DNA from: Physcomitrium patens
Taxonomy: Eukaryota > Streptophyta > Bryopsida > Funariales > Funariaceae
Direction: 5' to 3'
Length of the DNA stretch: 64,000 nucleotides
Assembly (NCBI RefSeq): GCF_000002425.4
Contig: NC_037269.1
Span: 1,606,560 to 1,670,559, forward strand
This document shows positions 1 through 10,624 of this stretch, piece after piece. Every line of letters begins with the position of its first letter. The first letter of the stretch is position 1. The translations under genes and the position numbers were made by a program. Under the pieces are notes generated by a model. The model was not told where the DNA came from, ran no database searches, and saw only the letters and a list, made by a program, of their open reading frames with translations.

Positions 1-794
1 GGTATTTAAGATGTTATGTTCATGAAATGGAATTAAATCGGGTTTCTGAGAAGAAAATGGTTGAATTATTTAGACTTGCCATGATACCGGAGATAAGAGA
101 CCATATTACATCAATTACGGATCGTTATGGGAATTCATGGGAGGTTTTTTTACATGCATTGAAAAACGAATATTTCTTGAAAGATGCTGATTGCGTTATT
201 AAGAAGCTATTTTTGGAATAGATTGAACGGCCTAATAAGAATTTGCAAGCAACAGAGCTACTAAGAGAATTTCAGAGGCAGTACTCTCAATTATCGAAGG
301 TAGAAAAATTGACATTGGAGCCGAACAAAGTTGATCTATTTCTTCAAGCTACTGATGGAGAATTGCAAGGGAAATTAGAACTCCTTCTTGAAGACAAAGA
401 AGAAGATGAAGGATTGACAACAAAGTGGAAGAACGTTGAAGATGTGGTGGGGTTGCTTACAAAAAGAGAAAGGAAGAAGGATAGGAGTAATATTCCAAAA
501 ATAGTACAAGCACCCAAAACTCCAATACGTACATCACCACCAATAATGCCTACAGTTCAACCTTCAACATCCTTATCAAAGAAGGTAGATATGGGGATGG
601 AAGAAATTATACGAGGAATGCGAGATCTTCAAATCAAATTGGCAAGACTTGAAGAGAATATTTCTACAAACAATTTGAAGAATGTTTCAAAACAAGGATA
701 TGTACAAAGATGCATTTGGTGTAATGACGCTTCACACACTAGGAAAGATTGCAATGAATTTAATAATATGATATGGCAAGGAATTATTTGCTGA
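1..794 (+). pseudogene. gag of element A, with CCHC zinc knuckle
   Basis: This is the capsid/nucleocapsid part of the gag-pol frame. The first visible residues (YLRCYVHEMELN) match the gag of element C at about 12490-12540 on the minus strand, which shows that roughly 110 N-terminal residues lie outside the window. A TAG at 219-221 breaks the frame. The zinc knuckle C-x2-C-x4-H-x4-C is complete at 711-752 (CIWCNDASHTRKDC). A TGA at 792-794 follows soon after. Gag packages the element's RNA in cytoplasmic particles; this copy cannot make full-length protein because of the stops. Confidence 0.8.
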
Positions 795-2144
795 AAAGAT
801 GGGAAGATAGCATTAAAAGATAGAGAGGATCTTCTTCAAACCAATTTTGGCAAGGGAAGAATGAGAGCATTGGTTCAAGATTACTTAAAAGAGCATGAAA
901 CAACAGCACGAGAAAGTGCAAGTTATGGTGCTAGAGTAGATGATGACCTTGGTGGAAGTACGGAAACTAGTGAGTTTTGGGCTTCTGCCATTTCTACAAT
1001 GCAAGAAGGGAAATTACCTCGAGAAGCATTATTGAGGACTGCAGCTACAATACAAGGTGCAACAGGTTGGGAGGATCTTGTTGAGTCTCTTTCAGTTCAT
1101 GCATATATTGCTAAGAGTCAACATGAAGCTTTGATGGAAGAAAAGAGACGAGAAAATTTTGATGATACGAGAGAAGGAAATTCTTCTAAGAGGTAAACTC
1201 GAGGAGACAAGGCTTGGGAGGCAGCTTCACAAGAATTGCCTGTAAAGGATATCTCAACATCATTGGAAGAAAAAACAAGGGAGACAAAAGATAAAGGCAA
1301 ATTAATTGCTTATAAACTACTTTCTGACATTGAAGCGGCAACAAATTTGAAAGGGGTGTTGGAAGAACATATATTAAACGCTAAGGTGGAATTCACATTG
1401 AAAGAAGTCTTGGGAATTGCAAAGAAGGAGTTTCATGATGTTATCATTGACAACATTAAGCAAAAGAGGCAATTAATGGGCGAAACTGGAATGAGTCATG
1501 CTATTGATGCAAGAATATATAAAGATGAAGAAGAGGTTGATATTGGTTACAAGCAACCAAAAAATGAAAGGAATGGGTATAATCAACGAGTACATTTCAA
1601 AGATTATAGTGATAAGGAAACGAAAACTTTGAATCATTATACTCGAAAGCATTGGGCAAGGCCAACTACTGAGGTATTAGTGAAAGTAGGAGATATAGAA
1701 GAACCAATTGTTGCTTTAGTCGACCATGGTTCTAAAATAAATCTCATGTCTAAATATCTTTATAAGAAGCAAAAATGGCCAATTGATATGGAACATGGAT
1801 GGGCAATACGAGCAGCTAATAACGCACAAGGCGAATTATATGGAGCTTGTCCAGATGTCAAAATTCGGATTGGGGATGTTGCGACGGAGTAACATTTCTT
1901 TGTTCAAGATACAACGTCTTATCCGTTGATTTTAGGACAACCTTATATTATGGCAACACGGATAGAAACAAAAGTACTTGACGATGGTTCTGTTTATGCA
2001 AGGGTATGTAGCAAAGATGGGAGAAAAGTTGTACAATTTCTAACAGTACCTCCTAACCATGAACAAAATCGAGATAGGTTGAGGGAGAAACCATTGTCAA
2101 AGATTGTTGAAGGATTTAAGGATTTTGGGGAGGTACCACTATAA
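795..2144 (+). pseudogene. gag-pol linker and aspartic protease of element A
   Basis: The frame of gag continues here, broken by TAA at about 1194 and TAA at 1890-1892 and ending at 2144. The protease core is at about 1650-1950: V-A-L-V-D-H-G-S-K-I-N-L-M at 1710-1748, followed by the downstream LILGQPY motif at 1929-1950, typical of retroviral-type aspartic proteases (hydrophobic-D-S/T-G, then hydrophobic-G-x-P/D). The catalytic triad reads D-H-G instead of D-S-G or D-T-G; the Asp codon is at 1722-1724. A long charged stretch (1236-1640) separates protease from the zinc knuckle and has no domain I recognise. Confidence 0.7.
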
Positions 2145-3661
2145 AGCAAGATTATGGAGGTACAAAAGAGGAGGTACTCTTGCGAGATGAAGGTACCTTT
2201 GATGCGAGTTTTATTGGTATTTTGGAGAATGGAAATATTATGTATAAGAAAGTTAATGATTTTAAAAGAAAAGAAAAAAAAAAGATTATATAATATTAAA
2301 AGAGAATTATGCAAGTTAGGTACATTATAAGATGATGAGAGGATTTTAGGTGTTTATGAAGAAAATGGACTAGAAGATTTATTGGAATTGATTACATCTA
2401 TTGGATTAGGAGATAATGATAAGATTGTTGAGATTCATTCAAGAGAGGTTTATACCATACTTGAATCTTTTCAAGCACCAGAAGTCACTGTAGAGACGAG
2501 ATATAAAACGACAGATAAGAAGGTAAAGCCTATTGCCGGACCATTACCAGAAAAGTCTAAGGAAAAAATATGAGAAGCATCAAAAGAAGCAAGTTTAAGA
2601 GATCCAATGAGAATTGGACATCAGTTTACTAAAGAGACTTTTGAAGAATTGAAGATTGGTTCTGATGGTTCTTTATTGCCAAAAGAAATTACTTGCTTCA
2701 AAAAGATGTTGGCTAAACAAGGTAGATCGTTTGCCTTCGAATCTTATGAAATTGGGTGTGTGGATCCGAATATTATAACACATATGGTTATCTTCACTGT
2801 ACTGCATGTACCTTGAAATCTAAGACCGATTTCAGTACCGAGGGCACATTTACCTAAATTGGTGGAACTATTAAAAGAAAAGATGAAGATGAAAATATTG
2901 GAACCCTCATTTCCGCTGTATTCTAGTTGATGGTTTACGGTACCTAAGAAGAATGGGTCACTACAGTTTATTCAAGATATGCAACCAGTGAATGTAGTAA
3001 CTGTTAGGAATGCAAGAATTGGATCTATTGTGGATGAATTTGCTAAGGCGTTTACAGGAGGGCGATCTATTCAATGGGTGATTTGTATTCAGGTTATGAT
3101 CAATTTCAACTCGCTGAAAGAAGTAGAGATATGATGACGATGAGGACACCACTTGGATTGGTTAGAATGTGCACTCGTCCTTAAAGCGCGACCAACTCAA
3201 TTGCACATATGATGAATGGGATGAATAAGGTATTGAGAGATTTTATTTCGGAGAAGACTATGTCTTTTCTGGATGATGTTCCTATAAAAGAGTGCAGAGA
3301 AGGAGAGAAGGATGAAACTTTAGATAAGAAGGGGTGTCGCAAATGTGTTGTTGATCATATACAAGATTGTGAAAAGATTTTAACTCAGCTTGGAGAAGTT
3401 CATCTTACATTATCGGGTATGAAGTCCATATTTGGAGTACAAGAGGTTGTGATTGTTGGACATTTATGTGGATCTTACGAAAGAAATCCAGATTTGACTA
3501 AAGTTGATGCAATTGAAAGGATGAAAGAGGATTGTGATTCTTTAACAGAGGTTCGCAGGTTTTTAGGTGCATGTATATTTTATCGAATCTGGATACTTCA
3601 TTATGCTCACATAGCGGATCCATTATATGAATTGTTACACAAGGGCTACCAATTTAAATGA
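2145..3661 (+). pseudogene. reverse transcriptase of element A
   Basis: RT motifs are seen in order: a template-binding stretch VPKKNGSLQFIQDMQPVN (about 2938-2995), YSGYDQF at about 3090, TPLGLVRM at about 3150, and the catalytic box FLDD at 3266-3277. The two Asp residues of the Y/FxDD box are intact. A small deletion near 3065 shifts the frame and TAA at 3182-3184 adds a stop. The region VDAIERMK...VRRFLGAC (3500-3570) is the connection between RT and RNase H. The reading ends at a TGA (3659-3661) in a Trp codon context, so one G-to-A change explains it. The segment 2145-2380 is the linker before RT and is strongly decayed. Confidence 0.8.
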
Positions 3662-4345
3662 AAAGAAAGGCATATTCAGGCAATGCAAAGATTGAAGAAA
3701 TTATTGATGTCACCTCCAATATTGAGGAAGGTTGATTATAAGTGCAATAGACCAATGATTCTTACTATGGACGCTAGTCCAATTACCATTGGATGGACTG
3801 TGGGTCAAGATGATATAAGTGGAAATAGATTTGCAGTTCGATTTGGAGCTAAAGTTTTAAATATTCGTCAGCGTACATATTCGCAAGTCAAAAAAGAACC
3901 TTTGGGAAGTTGTTTCGGCTATGAAAGCTGAAAAGGACTATTTGATTGGGGCAGTAGTAGTAATTGAAACAGATTGCTTGCCATTGCTTAGAATGATTAC
4001 TAACTGTTCAACGCCAGATATTACAATGTTGAGATGGATTGCTTATATTAAGTCACTAAATCCAGAATTTAAGCATGTTACTCGGAAGGACAATTTAGTA
4101 GCAGACATGTTATCTCGAGCAAAATATGAGAGGGTGAACAAAATGGTCAAAGACATTGATGATGTCGGATTGAAATTCTATTCAATATCAAATCTCAACA
4201 GAGAAGACAAGCTATTTCTTGAAGAATCTTATGAAGGAGAATTATTAGATATTGGTCATTACTTGAATACCTTGACTAAGCAGGGGAATTGGTCTACAGA
4301 AAAATTCAAACAAATAAGAAAAAAATCATATAGATTTTTGCTTTG
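3662..4345 (+). pseudogene. RNase H region of element A
   Basis: RNase H cleaves the RNA strand during reverse transcription. The sequence shows LTMDASP (3755-3775) with the first catalytic Asp, the TYSQVKKE stretch (about 3875-3900) corresponding to the conserved Y-s-x-x-E/K-x-E segment, a further acidic site at VVIETDCLPLL (about 3955-3990), and DNLVADMLSR near 4090-4120 with the final Asp. A frameshift lies near 3905. The following 4130-4345 segment is the tether to the integrase and ends in TGA at 4344-4346. Confidence 0.75.
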
Positions 4346-5621
4346 AGATGGATTCTTATGGAAGAGACCAAAGAAAGGAATTGGGATGCCACAACGAGTG
4401 ATAGGCAAAAAAGAAGAAAAACTAAAATTATTAAAGGAATTTCATAATAGTTTATGGACAGGGCATAGAGGAATCTGGGCTACTTTTGCTAAACTCAAGA
4501 AACGATATTAGTAAAAAAATATGTATCGAGATGTGCTCTCATTTGTAGAGTCATGTGAAATCTGTCAATCCTATTCTAATATTCAACATCGAGATGGTCT
4601 TCATCTTACGTATCCTTTGGCTATTCATTTTAAATGGGTTGTTGATTTGGTTATTATGCTAGTTGGGTTATGGCAGATGAGATATTTGATCTTAGCTCAT
4701 GAAGATTTATCAAATCAAGTAGAAAGAAGAGCATTGAGGACAAAATCTACAGAGGGGATTTGTAGGTTTTTGCTTGAAGATGTCATTTGCTGCTACGGAT
4801 GCATAGGAAAAATCACTGCAGATCATGGAGAATTAAATGCACAAGAAGCTCATAAGTTCTTTGAAAGATGTGGAGTTAAACTATCACTGACTACTGCTTA
4901 TAATCCGGAAGGGAATGCAAAAAGCGAACGTGGTGACCCATCGATTGTGAAAGCATTAGTTAAAGCTTGTAATAGAAAAGTTAGAGAGTGGCCACGGCTT
5001 TTGTCATTTGCATTATGGACTGATCAAACAATACATAGTTCAGTGACAGGATATATGCCAGTAGAACTTATGACAGGTCAAAAACCAATTATGCCGATTG
5101 AAGAAAAGGTACTTACTTGGAGTATGCTACCATGGGAAGATGGATTGACAAGAGAAGAACTTCTGGCTATTAGGATTCAACAATTGGAGCAAAGATCGGA
5201 AGATGTATAGATAGCATTGGAAAGGTTAAAAAGAGCAAGGTTACAAAACAAGGCGTGATTCGATAAGCAACATTGATTGAGACCTAAAGCAATTGAAGAA
5301 GGTGATTGGGTACTTGTTTATGATAGTAGTCTGGACAACCAATATAGCACTTTACGAAAGTTTTCAAAACATTGGTTTGGACCATATGTAGTAACAACTG
5401 TTCATGATAATGCGACTTACTCATTATGGGAGTTAGATGGTACAAAATTAAAAATACCAATTGCAGGGAAGCGAGTAAAAATATTTAAACAAAGACATGC
5501 GGAGATGAATATGGAAGACCTTAATGAAGGTATAGAGACTCCGCAGCAAGAAGATGAAAGTGATTTGGATAATGAAGGTGACAAAGACGAACTGGACAAA
5601 GACGTAGAGAATATATTATAA
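4346..5621 (+). pseudogene. integrase of element A
   Basis: The zinc-binding HHCC site is complete: His codons at 4443-4445 and 4464-4466, Cys codons at 4554-4556 and 4563-4565. The catalytic triad is Asp at 4644-4646, Asp at 4821-4823 and Glu at 4926-4928, the last two separated by 34 residues (DD35E spacing). The C-terminal part contains GDWVLVYDSSLDNQ and FGPYVV (5305-5395), the GPF/Y-like module that binds DNA nonspecifically. An acidic tail follows and the frame closes at TAA 5619-5621. Stops at 4509-4515, 5208-5210, 5256-5258 and 5274-5276 interrupt it; several are one transition from a sense codon. No chromodomain is seen. Confidence 0.85.
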
Positions 5622-5666
5622 ATCAAATAATAATTGGATAAATTGGTGCATACCGGAGGATGCACA

Positions 5667-5683
5667 GGTTCAGAGGAGGTGGA
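5667..5683 (+). other. polypurine tract of element A
   Basis: A purine-rich run (ggttcagaggaggtgga) lies directly before the TG of the 3' LTR, the place where plus-strand DNA synthesis is primed in Ty3 elements. Element C has the equivalent run at 8620-8632 on the minus strand. Confidence 0.6.
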
Positions 5684-6786
5684 TGTCATGTTGTAACATG
5701 TCTATATGATGAAAATATAAATGAAGAAGACTTATTAATATTTAGTTACTTTAGATATTAGAAGTGATGGCCAATTCCAGTGCAAATACTGAGAGGCGAG
5801 GTTCAGTCATCCCGTTAGTCAGCCGGGGCATACTTACTAGTTACGAAATGCTCCGTTCGATTCTAATAACGGAAGTCAGCACAAAGGGAAAGGACCAATT
5901 CAACGACGGGTGAGCGTGGTTCGAAGAGCCAATTGAATCTAATTTCAGAAGACCTCGAATTCAAGTCCTATTACGGGCCTCTTATCCAATATGAGACCTT
6001 ACTTAGTTGGGCAACCCAATGCGGTCCAATTATGGGGCTCCGATTCCATTTCAGGTTGTTCCGTTTTTTGTGCCGTTTCGAGAACGTCCTTTCGATAAAA
6101 GGATCTCTTAAAGGCAAAAATGGGGGAGAAAGCTCCATCGGCTGTTCCAATTCGGGGAATCTAAGGCGGGAGAATAGGATCTTCTCAGGGTTAAAGGGGA
6201 AGATAGGTTAAGAAATGAAGAAGGGAGAATAAGGATTTTAAGGGGGGAGAGCTAGCTTCATGCTTCGAGGGAAAAAAAGACAGAGAATTGGGATTTTTTT
6301 TTCTTCATAGGGTTTTGGGAAGATTGAGGCAATCGTTGCTGAAGTCAGTGTTGTACTAGTGAATCGGGGTTTTAATGAAGTGGGTGTGATTACTCTTGAC
6401 TGTTTTATGAAATCGAAGTTATGTCTGTGATTGAAGAATTAAAAGGGTGTCTATAGGATTGAGTATGCGGAATGAATGAAAATTTTTGGGCTAATCTAAC
6501 AAGATAGTGAGTGGATACAAGGTCGTGAGTATAAAGCAGTATCGAAGATTAGCAGATTGGGTTGTTCGAGGTTCTCTATAATGTCTAGAGACCTACCGAC
6601 TGGAGCAAAAAGGATTTTGGTGAGCACTCCAAGGACATCCGTATAGATTTATGATATATTCTTATAATCGTTTATATTCCAACAGTCAAAAACTGATAGA
6701 CTGCTTGAATATTAGCAAATCTCCATACTACCTTCTACAGCCAGACGCCTGGTGCGTTCTCGAGCAGGAAAGCACGTAATACGACA
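5684..6786 (+). repeat. 3' LTR of element A
   Basis: The segment begins TGTCATGTTGTAACATG after the polypurine tract and ends in ACGACA. Close to its end it carries the near-palindrome CCAGACGCCTGG (6741-6752) followed by TGCGTTCTCGAGCA, a terminal motif shared with the other LTRs in this window. It is richer in G+C than its surroundings, especially 5780-6200, and lacks the telomere-like array found in the solo LTRs. The 5' LTR is outside the window, so the ends rest on the shared motifs only. Confidence 0.65.
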
Positions 6787-7574
6787 ATATTGCACAGATA
6801 GGAGTGGGGCTATGTAGAATAGATATTAATTCATTTTTGAAAGATATTGATAAAATATATTAATAGTCCATATAATAGGAAATTCAGGAGGACGGATGAG
6901 TGATTTAGTTCTTAAAAGCAATTAATTACAAAATTACGATTAAAATCTGGAGAATGAGGGAAAAGTATATAGGGGTTGTAGAAGTTAATTAAGGTGCCAT
7001 CGCTGTGATAGTTGTGAGCCGGAGTAAGCTTGGTGCTACCTCTTTTTTTTTGTTTGTTATTTTCTTTAAATAAGAGAATTGAGAGTTTCTGAATATTGTG
7101 AAGTGAATTATGGAATGGAAATGTGATTGGTATTATTTGAGAAGAAGAAAGATTGAATGCTGAAATCAGATTGTAGTTCAGCAAAGAGAATGAGTTTGTG
7201 TTTGTATGAAATACCGTAATATAAATGGCAGTTCTGTGTGAAGAATTCCAGTGATTGGAATGAGGATAATTGTATGCTGAAAGTTGTGACGGCACAGTAT
7301 TATAGTTGGAGATTATGAGGGTGAATATATTAGTGGAAATAGCAATTATTGGTATGACTGAATGGCTATAAAGAAGAGACCGATAAGGTGAAGGAAGAGA
7401 TTATAGTTTCCTTATGTATTCAGATATTGGAAATAGAGATGATACATTCAAGAGGTAATTGATTGTATGACCTTAACATGAATGCTCAAGCAACTAGTCA
7501 TTTCTCATGTTCGAATCCCCCTATACGGATTTATTCCCATTAGATTAATTTGGAATAAGTAAAATGAGTAATCA
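6787..7574. other. unassigned sequence between elements A and C
   Basis: I find no gene and no repeat shared with the rest of the window here. An open minus-strand frame at 6912-7295 is Ser/Asn/His-rich and has no recognisable motif, so I do not call it a gene. A stretch at 7500-7540 contains GTTCGAATCC, a tRNA T-arm-like string, without the rest of a tRNA. Confidence 0.4.
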
Positions 7575-8619
7575 CAATCTACTTGATGTAGAATTTTGCA
7601 TGCAATTATCAAAATAAGTCTTGTATATGCTTAAGAACTTTTATCCCAATCCAACTTATAGATTGTAAGAAAACCTCCAAAAATTGTACTGATGTCACTC
7701 AATCGCCAATTTGAAAAATGAAGCTGAAATTCCAATAATGATTTTTTTCTTTTCAACCATTAACTTTGTCTTAAAATTGGTGTGTAGATTGATCTTCAAG
7801 TCCTTCAACACCATGTAAATTTTCACTTTAATTCGATTGATAGATCTTCAGATATCATAGAAACTCTACCCAACCTCAAACTGCCACCTTCCAAAATCCT
7901 CTTGTGCTAAAAACTAGATATCTCTAAACCATGCTATTAAATTATCACAAAATTTTGTATACACTTAGCACACTCAATAATCCAAATAGTATCAAAATTT
8001 CAACTATAGATATTATACCAATTGTACAAACTAGTCAAAAATATTAGTCCTAATTATATTATATAAAATCCAAATCATTGATATAAACCCTAACTTCAAA
8101 CAACAATTTCTAAGTCTTTCAAAACCCTCTCAAAAAAATTCTTATGTTTCTAAAAAGAACTTTAAGCTAGCTCTCAAATCTTAACCTTTGATCTTTGAAT
8201 GCTTTCCTAACTTGCCCTTGGCAGTTATTTTAGTAACCAAAGGTCTGATTTCAATCATGTCTCACAAATGATCAAGCCTTGGGTATCAATCTAACTTATT
8301 CTCAAGATTTTTTAGCCCAATTCTATCCTTAATTTGATCCTAGTATCAGTCATACCAACCATTTATCTCTTCTATCCTAATTTTATCAATTTATGATCTT
8401 TCTAAGGTAGTAGAAGAGTCTCTATAACCTAAAAGGTAAAATTACTAATTAACCTTCAACCTACTAACTATTAAGATAAGAAAATAACCTAAGAGGCTTT
8501 TATTAAAGCCATGTTTAGATACCTCAAATTATAATTGAACTAAGATAATTAGATATTAATTAGAAATTCAATTTTAATTATAATTTTATTATATAATCAT
8601 ATTACATCACAACATCTAC
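7575..8619 (-). repeat. 3' LTR of element C, truncated
   Basis: Read on the minus strand it starts TGTTGTGATGTAATATG directly after a purine-rich run and continues to 7575, where similarity with the 5' LTR stops abruptly. The missing end would carry the terminal CAGGCGCCTGG-like motif. The mismatch pattern against 13175-14209 is mainly G/A and C/T. Confidence 0.85.
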
Positions 8620-8639
8620 CCCTTCTTAACCTACGCATC

Positions 8640-9990
8640 CTATGGCATGCGCCAAATGAACCATATGTCATAATTGGCACTACACCATCTCTTTATTTTC
8701 TTTGTCAAATTCTTCATTTCTATTTATATCATCCTCTTCAAAATAATTGTCTTCTTCAAAAATATCAATATCTTCAGTATAATCTTCCATATTGATTTCT
8801 CTATCTCGTCTTTTAAAAATCTTCACTCGCTTCACAGCAATAGGTATTTTCAACTTAGTACCATCAACCTCTCTTGATGAATATGTGGCATTATCATGAA
8901 CCATTTCTACCTCATATGGTCTAAACCAACGTTTCGAAAACTTTTGCAAAGTACTATGTTGGTTATTCAGACTGCTATCATAAACAAGTACCTAATCACC
9001 TTCTTCAATTGCTTTAGGTCTCAATTGATGTTGCTTATCAAAACAAGTCTTATTTCCTAACCTTGCCTTTTGTAACCTTTTTAATGCTAGTTTTATATCT
9101 TTTGATCTTTTTTCAAGTTGTCGGATTCTAATGGCTAACAATTCCTCTCTTGTCAACCCATCTTTATATGGTAGCATATTTCAAGTTGGCACATTTTTTT
9201 CAATTGGCATAATTGGTTTTTGACTTGTCATAAGTTCCATTGGTATATATCCAATCACTGAACTATGTGTTGTTCGATCAGCCCATAATGCATAAGGTAG
9301 AAGTCGAGGCCATTCTCTCTTTCTTCCATTACAAGCTTTAACTAAGGCTTTTACAATTGATGGATGCCCACGTTCACTCTTTGCATTCCCCTCTAGATTA
9401 TAAGTAGTAATCAATAATAATTTGATCCCACATCTCTTAAAAAAATCACGAGCTTTATGTGTATCTAATTCTCTTTGATCTGTAGTAATCTTTCTTATAT
9501 ATCTATAGCAACAAATAACTTCCTTAAGTAAAAATCTACAAATTTCCTCTATAGACTTTATTTTTAATGCTTGCCTTCTACTTGGTTTGATAAATCTTCA
9601 TGAGCCAAAATTAAATATCTCATTTCTCATAGTTTCATCGACATAATAACCAAATCCACAACCCATTTAAAATGAATAACTAAAAGATATATCAGATGTA
9701 ACCCATCTCGATGTTGAATATTTGAATATATCTAACAAGTTACATAAGATTCTATAAACAAAGTTACATCTCAATTTATATTCTTCTATCAATATCATTC
9801 TTTTATTTTAGCAAAAGTAGCCCAAATTCCTCTATGTCCCATCCATAGACTTTTATGAAACTCCTTGAATAGACTTTGATGATCTTCTTTAGTACCTACT
9901 ACTCGTCTTGGCATTCCAATTCCTTTCTTTGGTCTCTTCTATAAAAACCCTTCTTGAAGCAAAAATCCATAAGCCTTCTTTCTTACACCA
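8640..9990 (-). pseudogene. integrase of element C
   Basis: Three open stretches in one frame (8680-8949, 8992-9177, 9181-9414) match the integrase C-terminal half of element A: the GDxVLVYDSSL/FRPYEV module, the LPYKDGLTREELLAIRI stretch and NLEGNAKSERG with the catalytic Glu. Farther upstream, 9415-9990 keeps decayed traces of the catalytic core and of the zinc-binding region, for example GIGMPRRVVG near 9920. At about 9990 the sequence jumps to gag just before the zinc knuckle Cys residues. The fragment cannot encode an active integrase. Confidence 0.8.
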
Positions 9991-10620
9991 AATATATCTT
10001 TGTACATACTTTTGTTTAAAAGTAGCCTTTGAACTTATTATAGAAGTTTTTTCTTCAAGCCTTGTAAGTTTGATTTGAAGATTTTACATCCCTCGTACAA
10101 TTTGCTCAAGTCCCATATCTTCTTTTTTTGATGTAGTCAATGGAGGTTGGACAATAGGTACAATCAATCTTGTAGTAGGCATTGGGATCTTTGGTACTTG
10201 TACCACTCATCGAGAACTAAATCCATCCTTTCTCCTTTCTTTTTTTGTAAGTAATCTAATAACATCTTCAATAGCTCTCCACTTTGTTGTCAATCCTTCC
10301 TCTTCTTTCTTATCTTCAAGAAGAATCTCTAATTTTTCTTATAATTTTTCATTAGTAGCTTGAAGAAACAATTCAAACTTGTTTGGTCCCAATGTTAACT
10401 TTTCCATTTTCGATAATCGAATAAATTGCCTTTCAAATTTTTTTAATGATTCTGTAGCTTACAAATTTTTGTTAGGTTGCTCAATCTATTCCAAGAATGA
10501 TTTCTTGGTAACTCAATCAATATCTTCCAAAAAATACTCATCCTTAAATGCATGTAAAAATACCTCCCATGAACTTCCAAATTATCCCATAATAGATCTT
10601 ATATACTCTTATTTCTAGTA
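9991..10620 (-). pseudogene. gag of element C, downstream part
   Basis: On the minus strand this matches bases about 75-715 of element A: SSWEVFLHAFKDEYFLE (around 10575), the LEILLEDKKEEEGLTTKW-like stretch (10270-10330) and the segment leading into the zinc knuckle (about 10000-10070). It ends where the knuckle should begin and is fused to integrase sequence. Its upstream half lies at 12474-12823 beyond the inserted solo LTR. Confidence 0.75.
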
Positions 10621-10624
10621 CCAT

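Larger units (their letters stand above)
1..6786 (+). mobile_element. Ty3-type LTR retrotransposon A, 5' end outside window
   Basis: The order gag zinc knuckle, aspartic protease, RT, RNase H, integrase and 3' LTR is that of Ty3/Gypsy elements. The element enters the window inside gag, so its 5' LTR and leader are not seen. The gag-pol reading stays in one frame from base 3 to about 3065, shifts by small indels near 3065 and 3905, and then stays in the first frame again to 5621. About ten in-frame stops interrupt it, so this is a dead copy that still shows a single fused gag-pol frame. No chromodomain is visible after the integrase. The same family occurs on the minus strand as element C (7575-14209). 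Confidence 0.9.

Noticed and set aside
6912-7295. Minus-strand open frame of 127 residues
   Set aside because: Composition is Ser/Asn/His-rich and chance-like; no motif, no splice or start context that supports a gene.
7500-7545. tRNA gene (GTTCGAATCC string)
   Set aside because: Only a T-arm-like string is present; no acceptor stem or D and anticodon arms can be paired.
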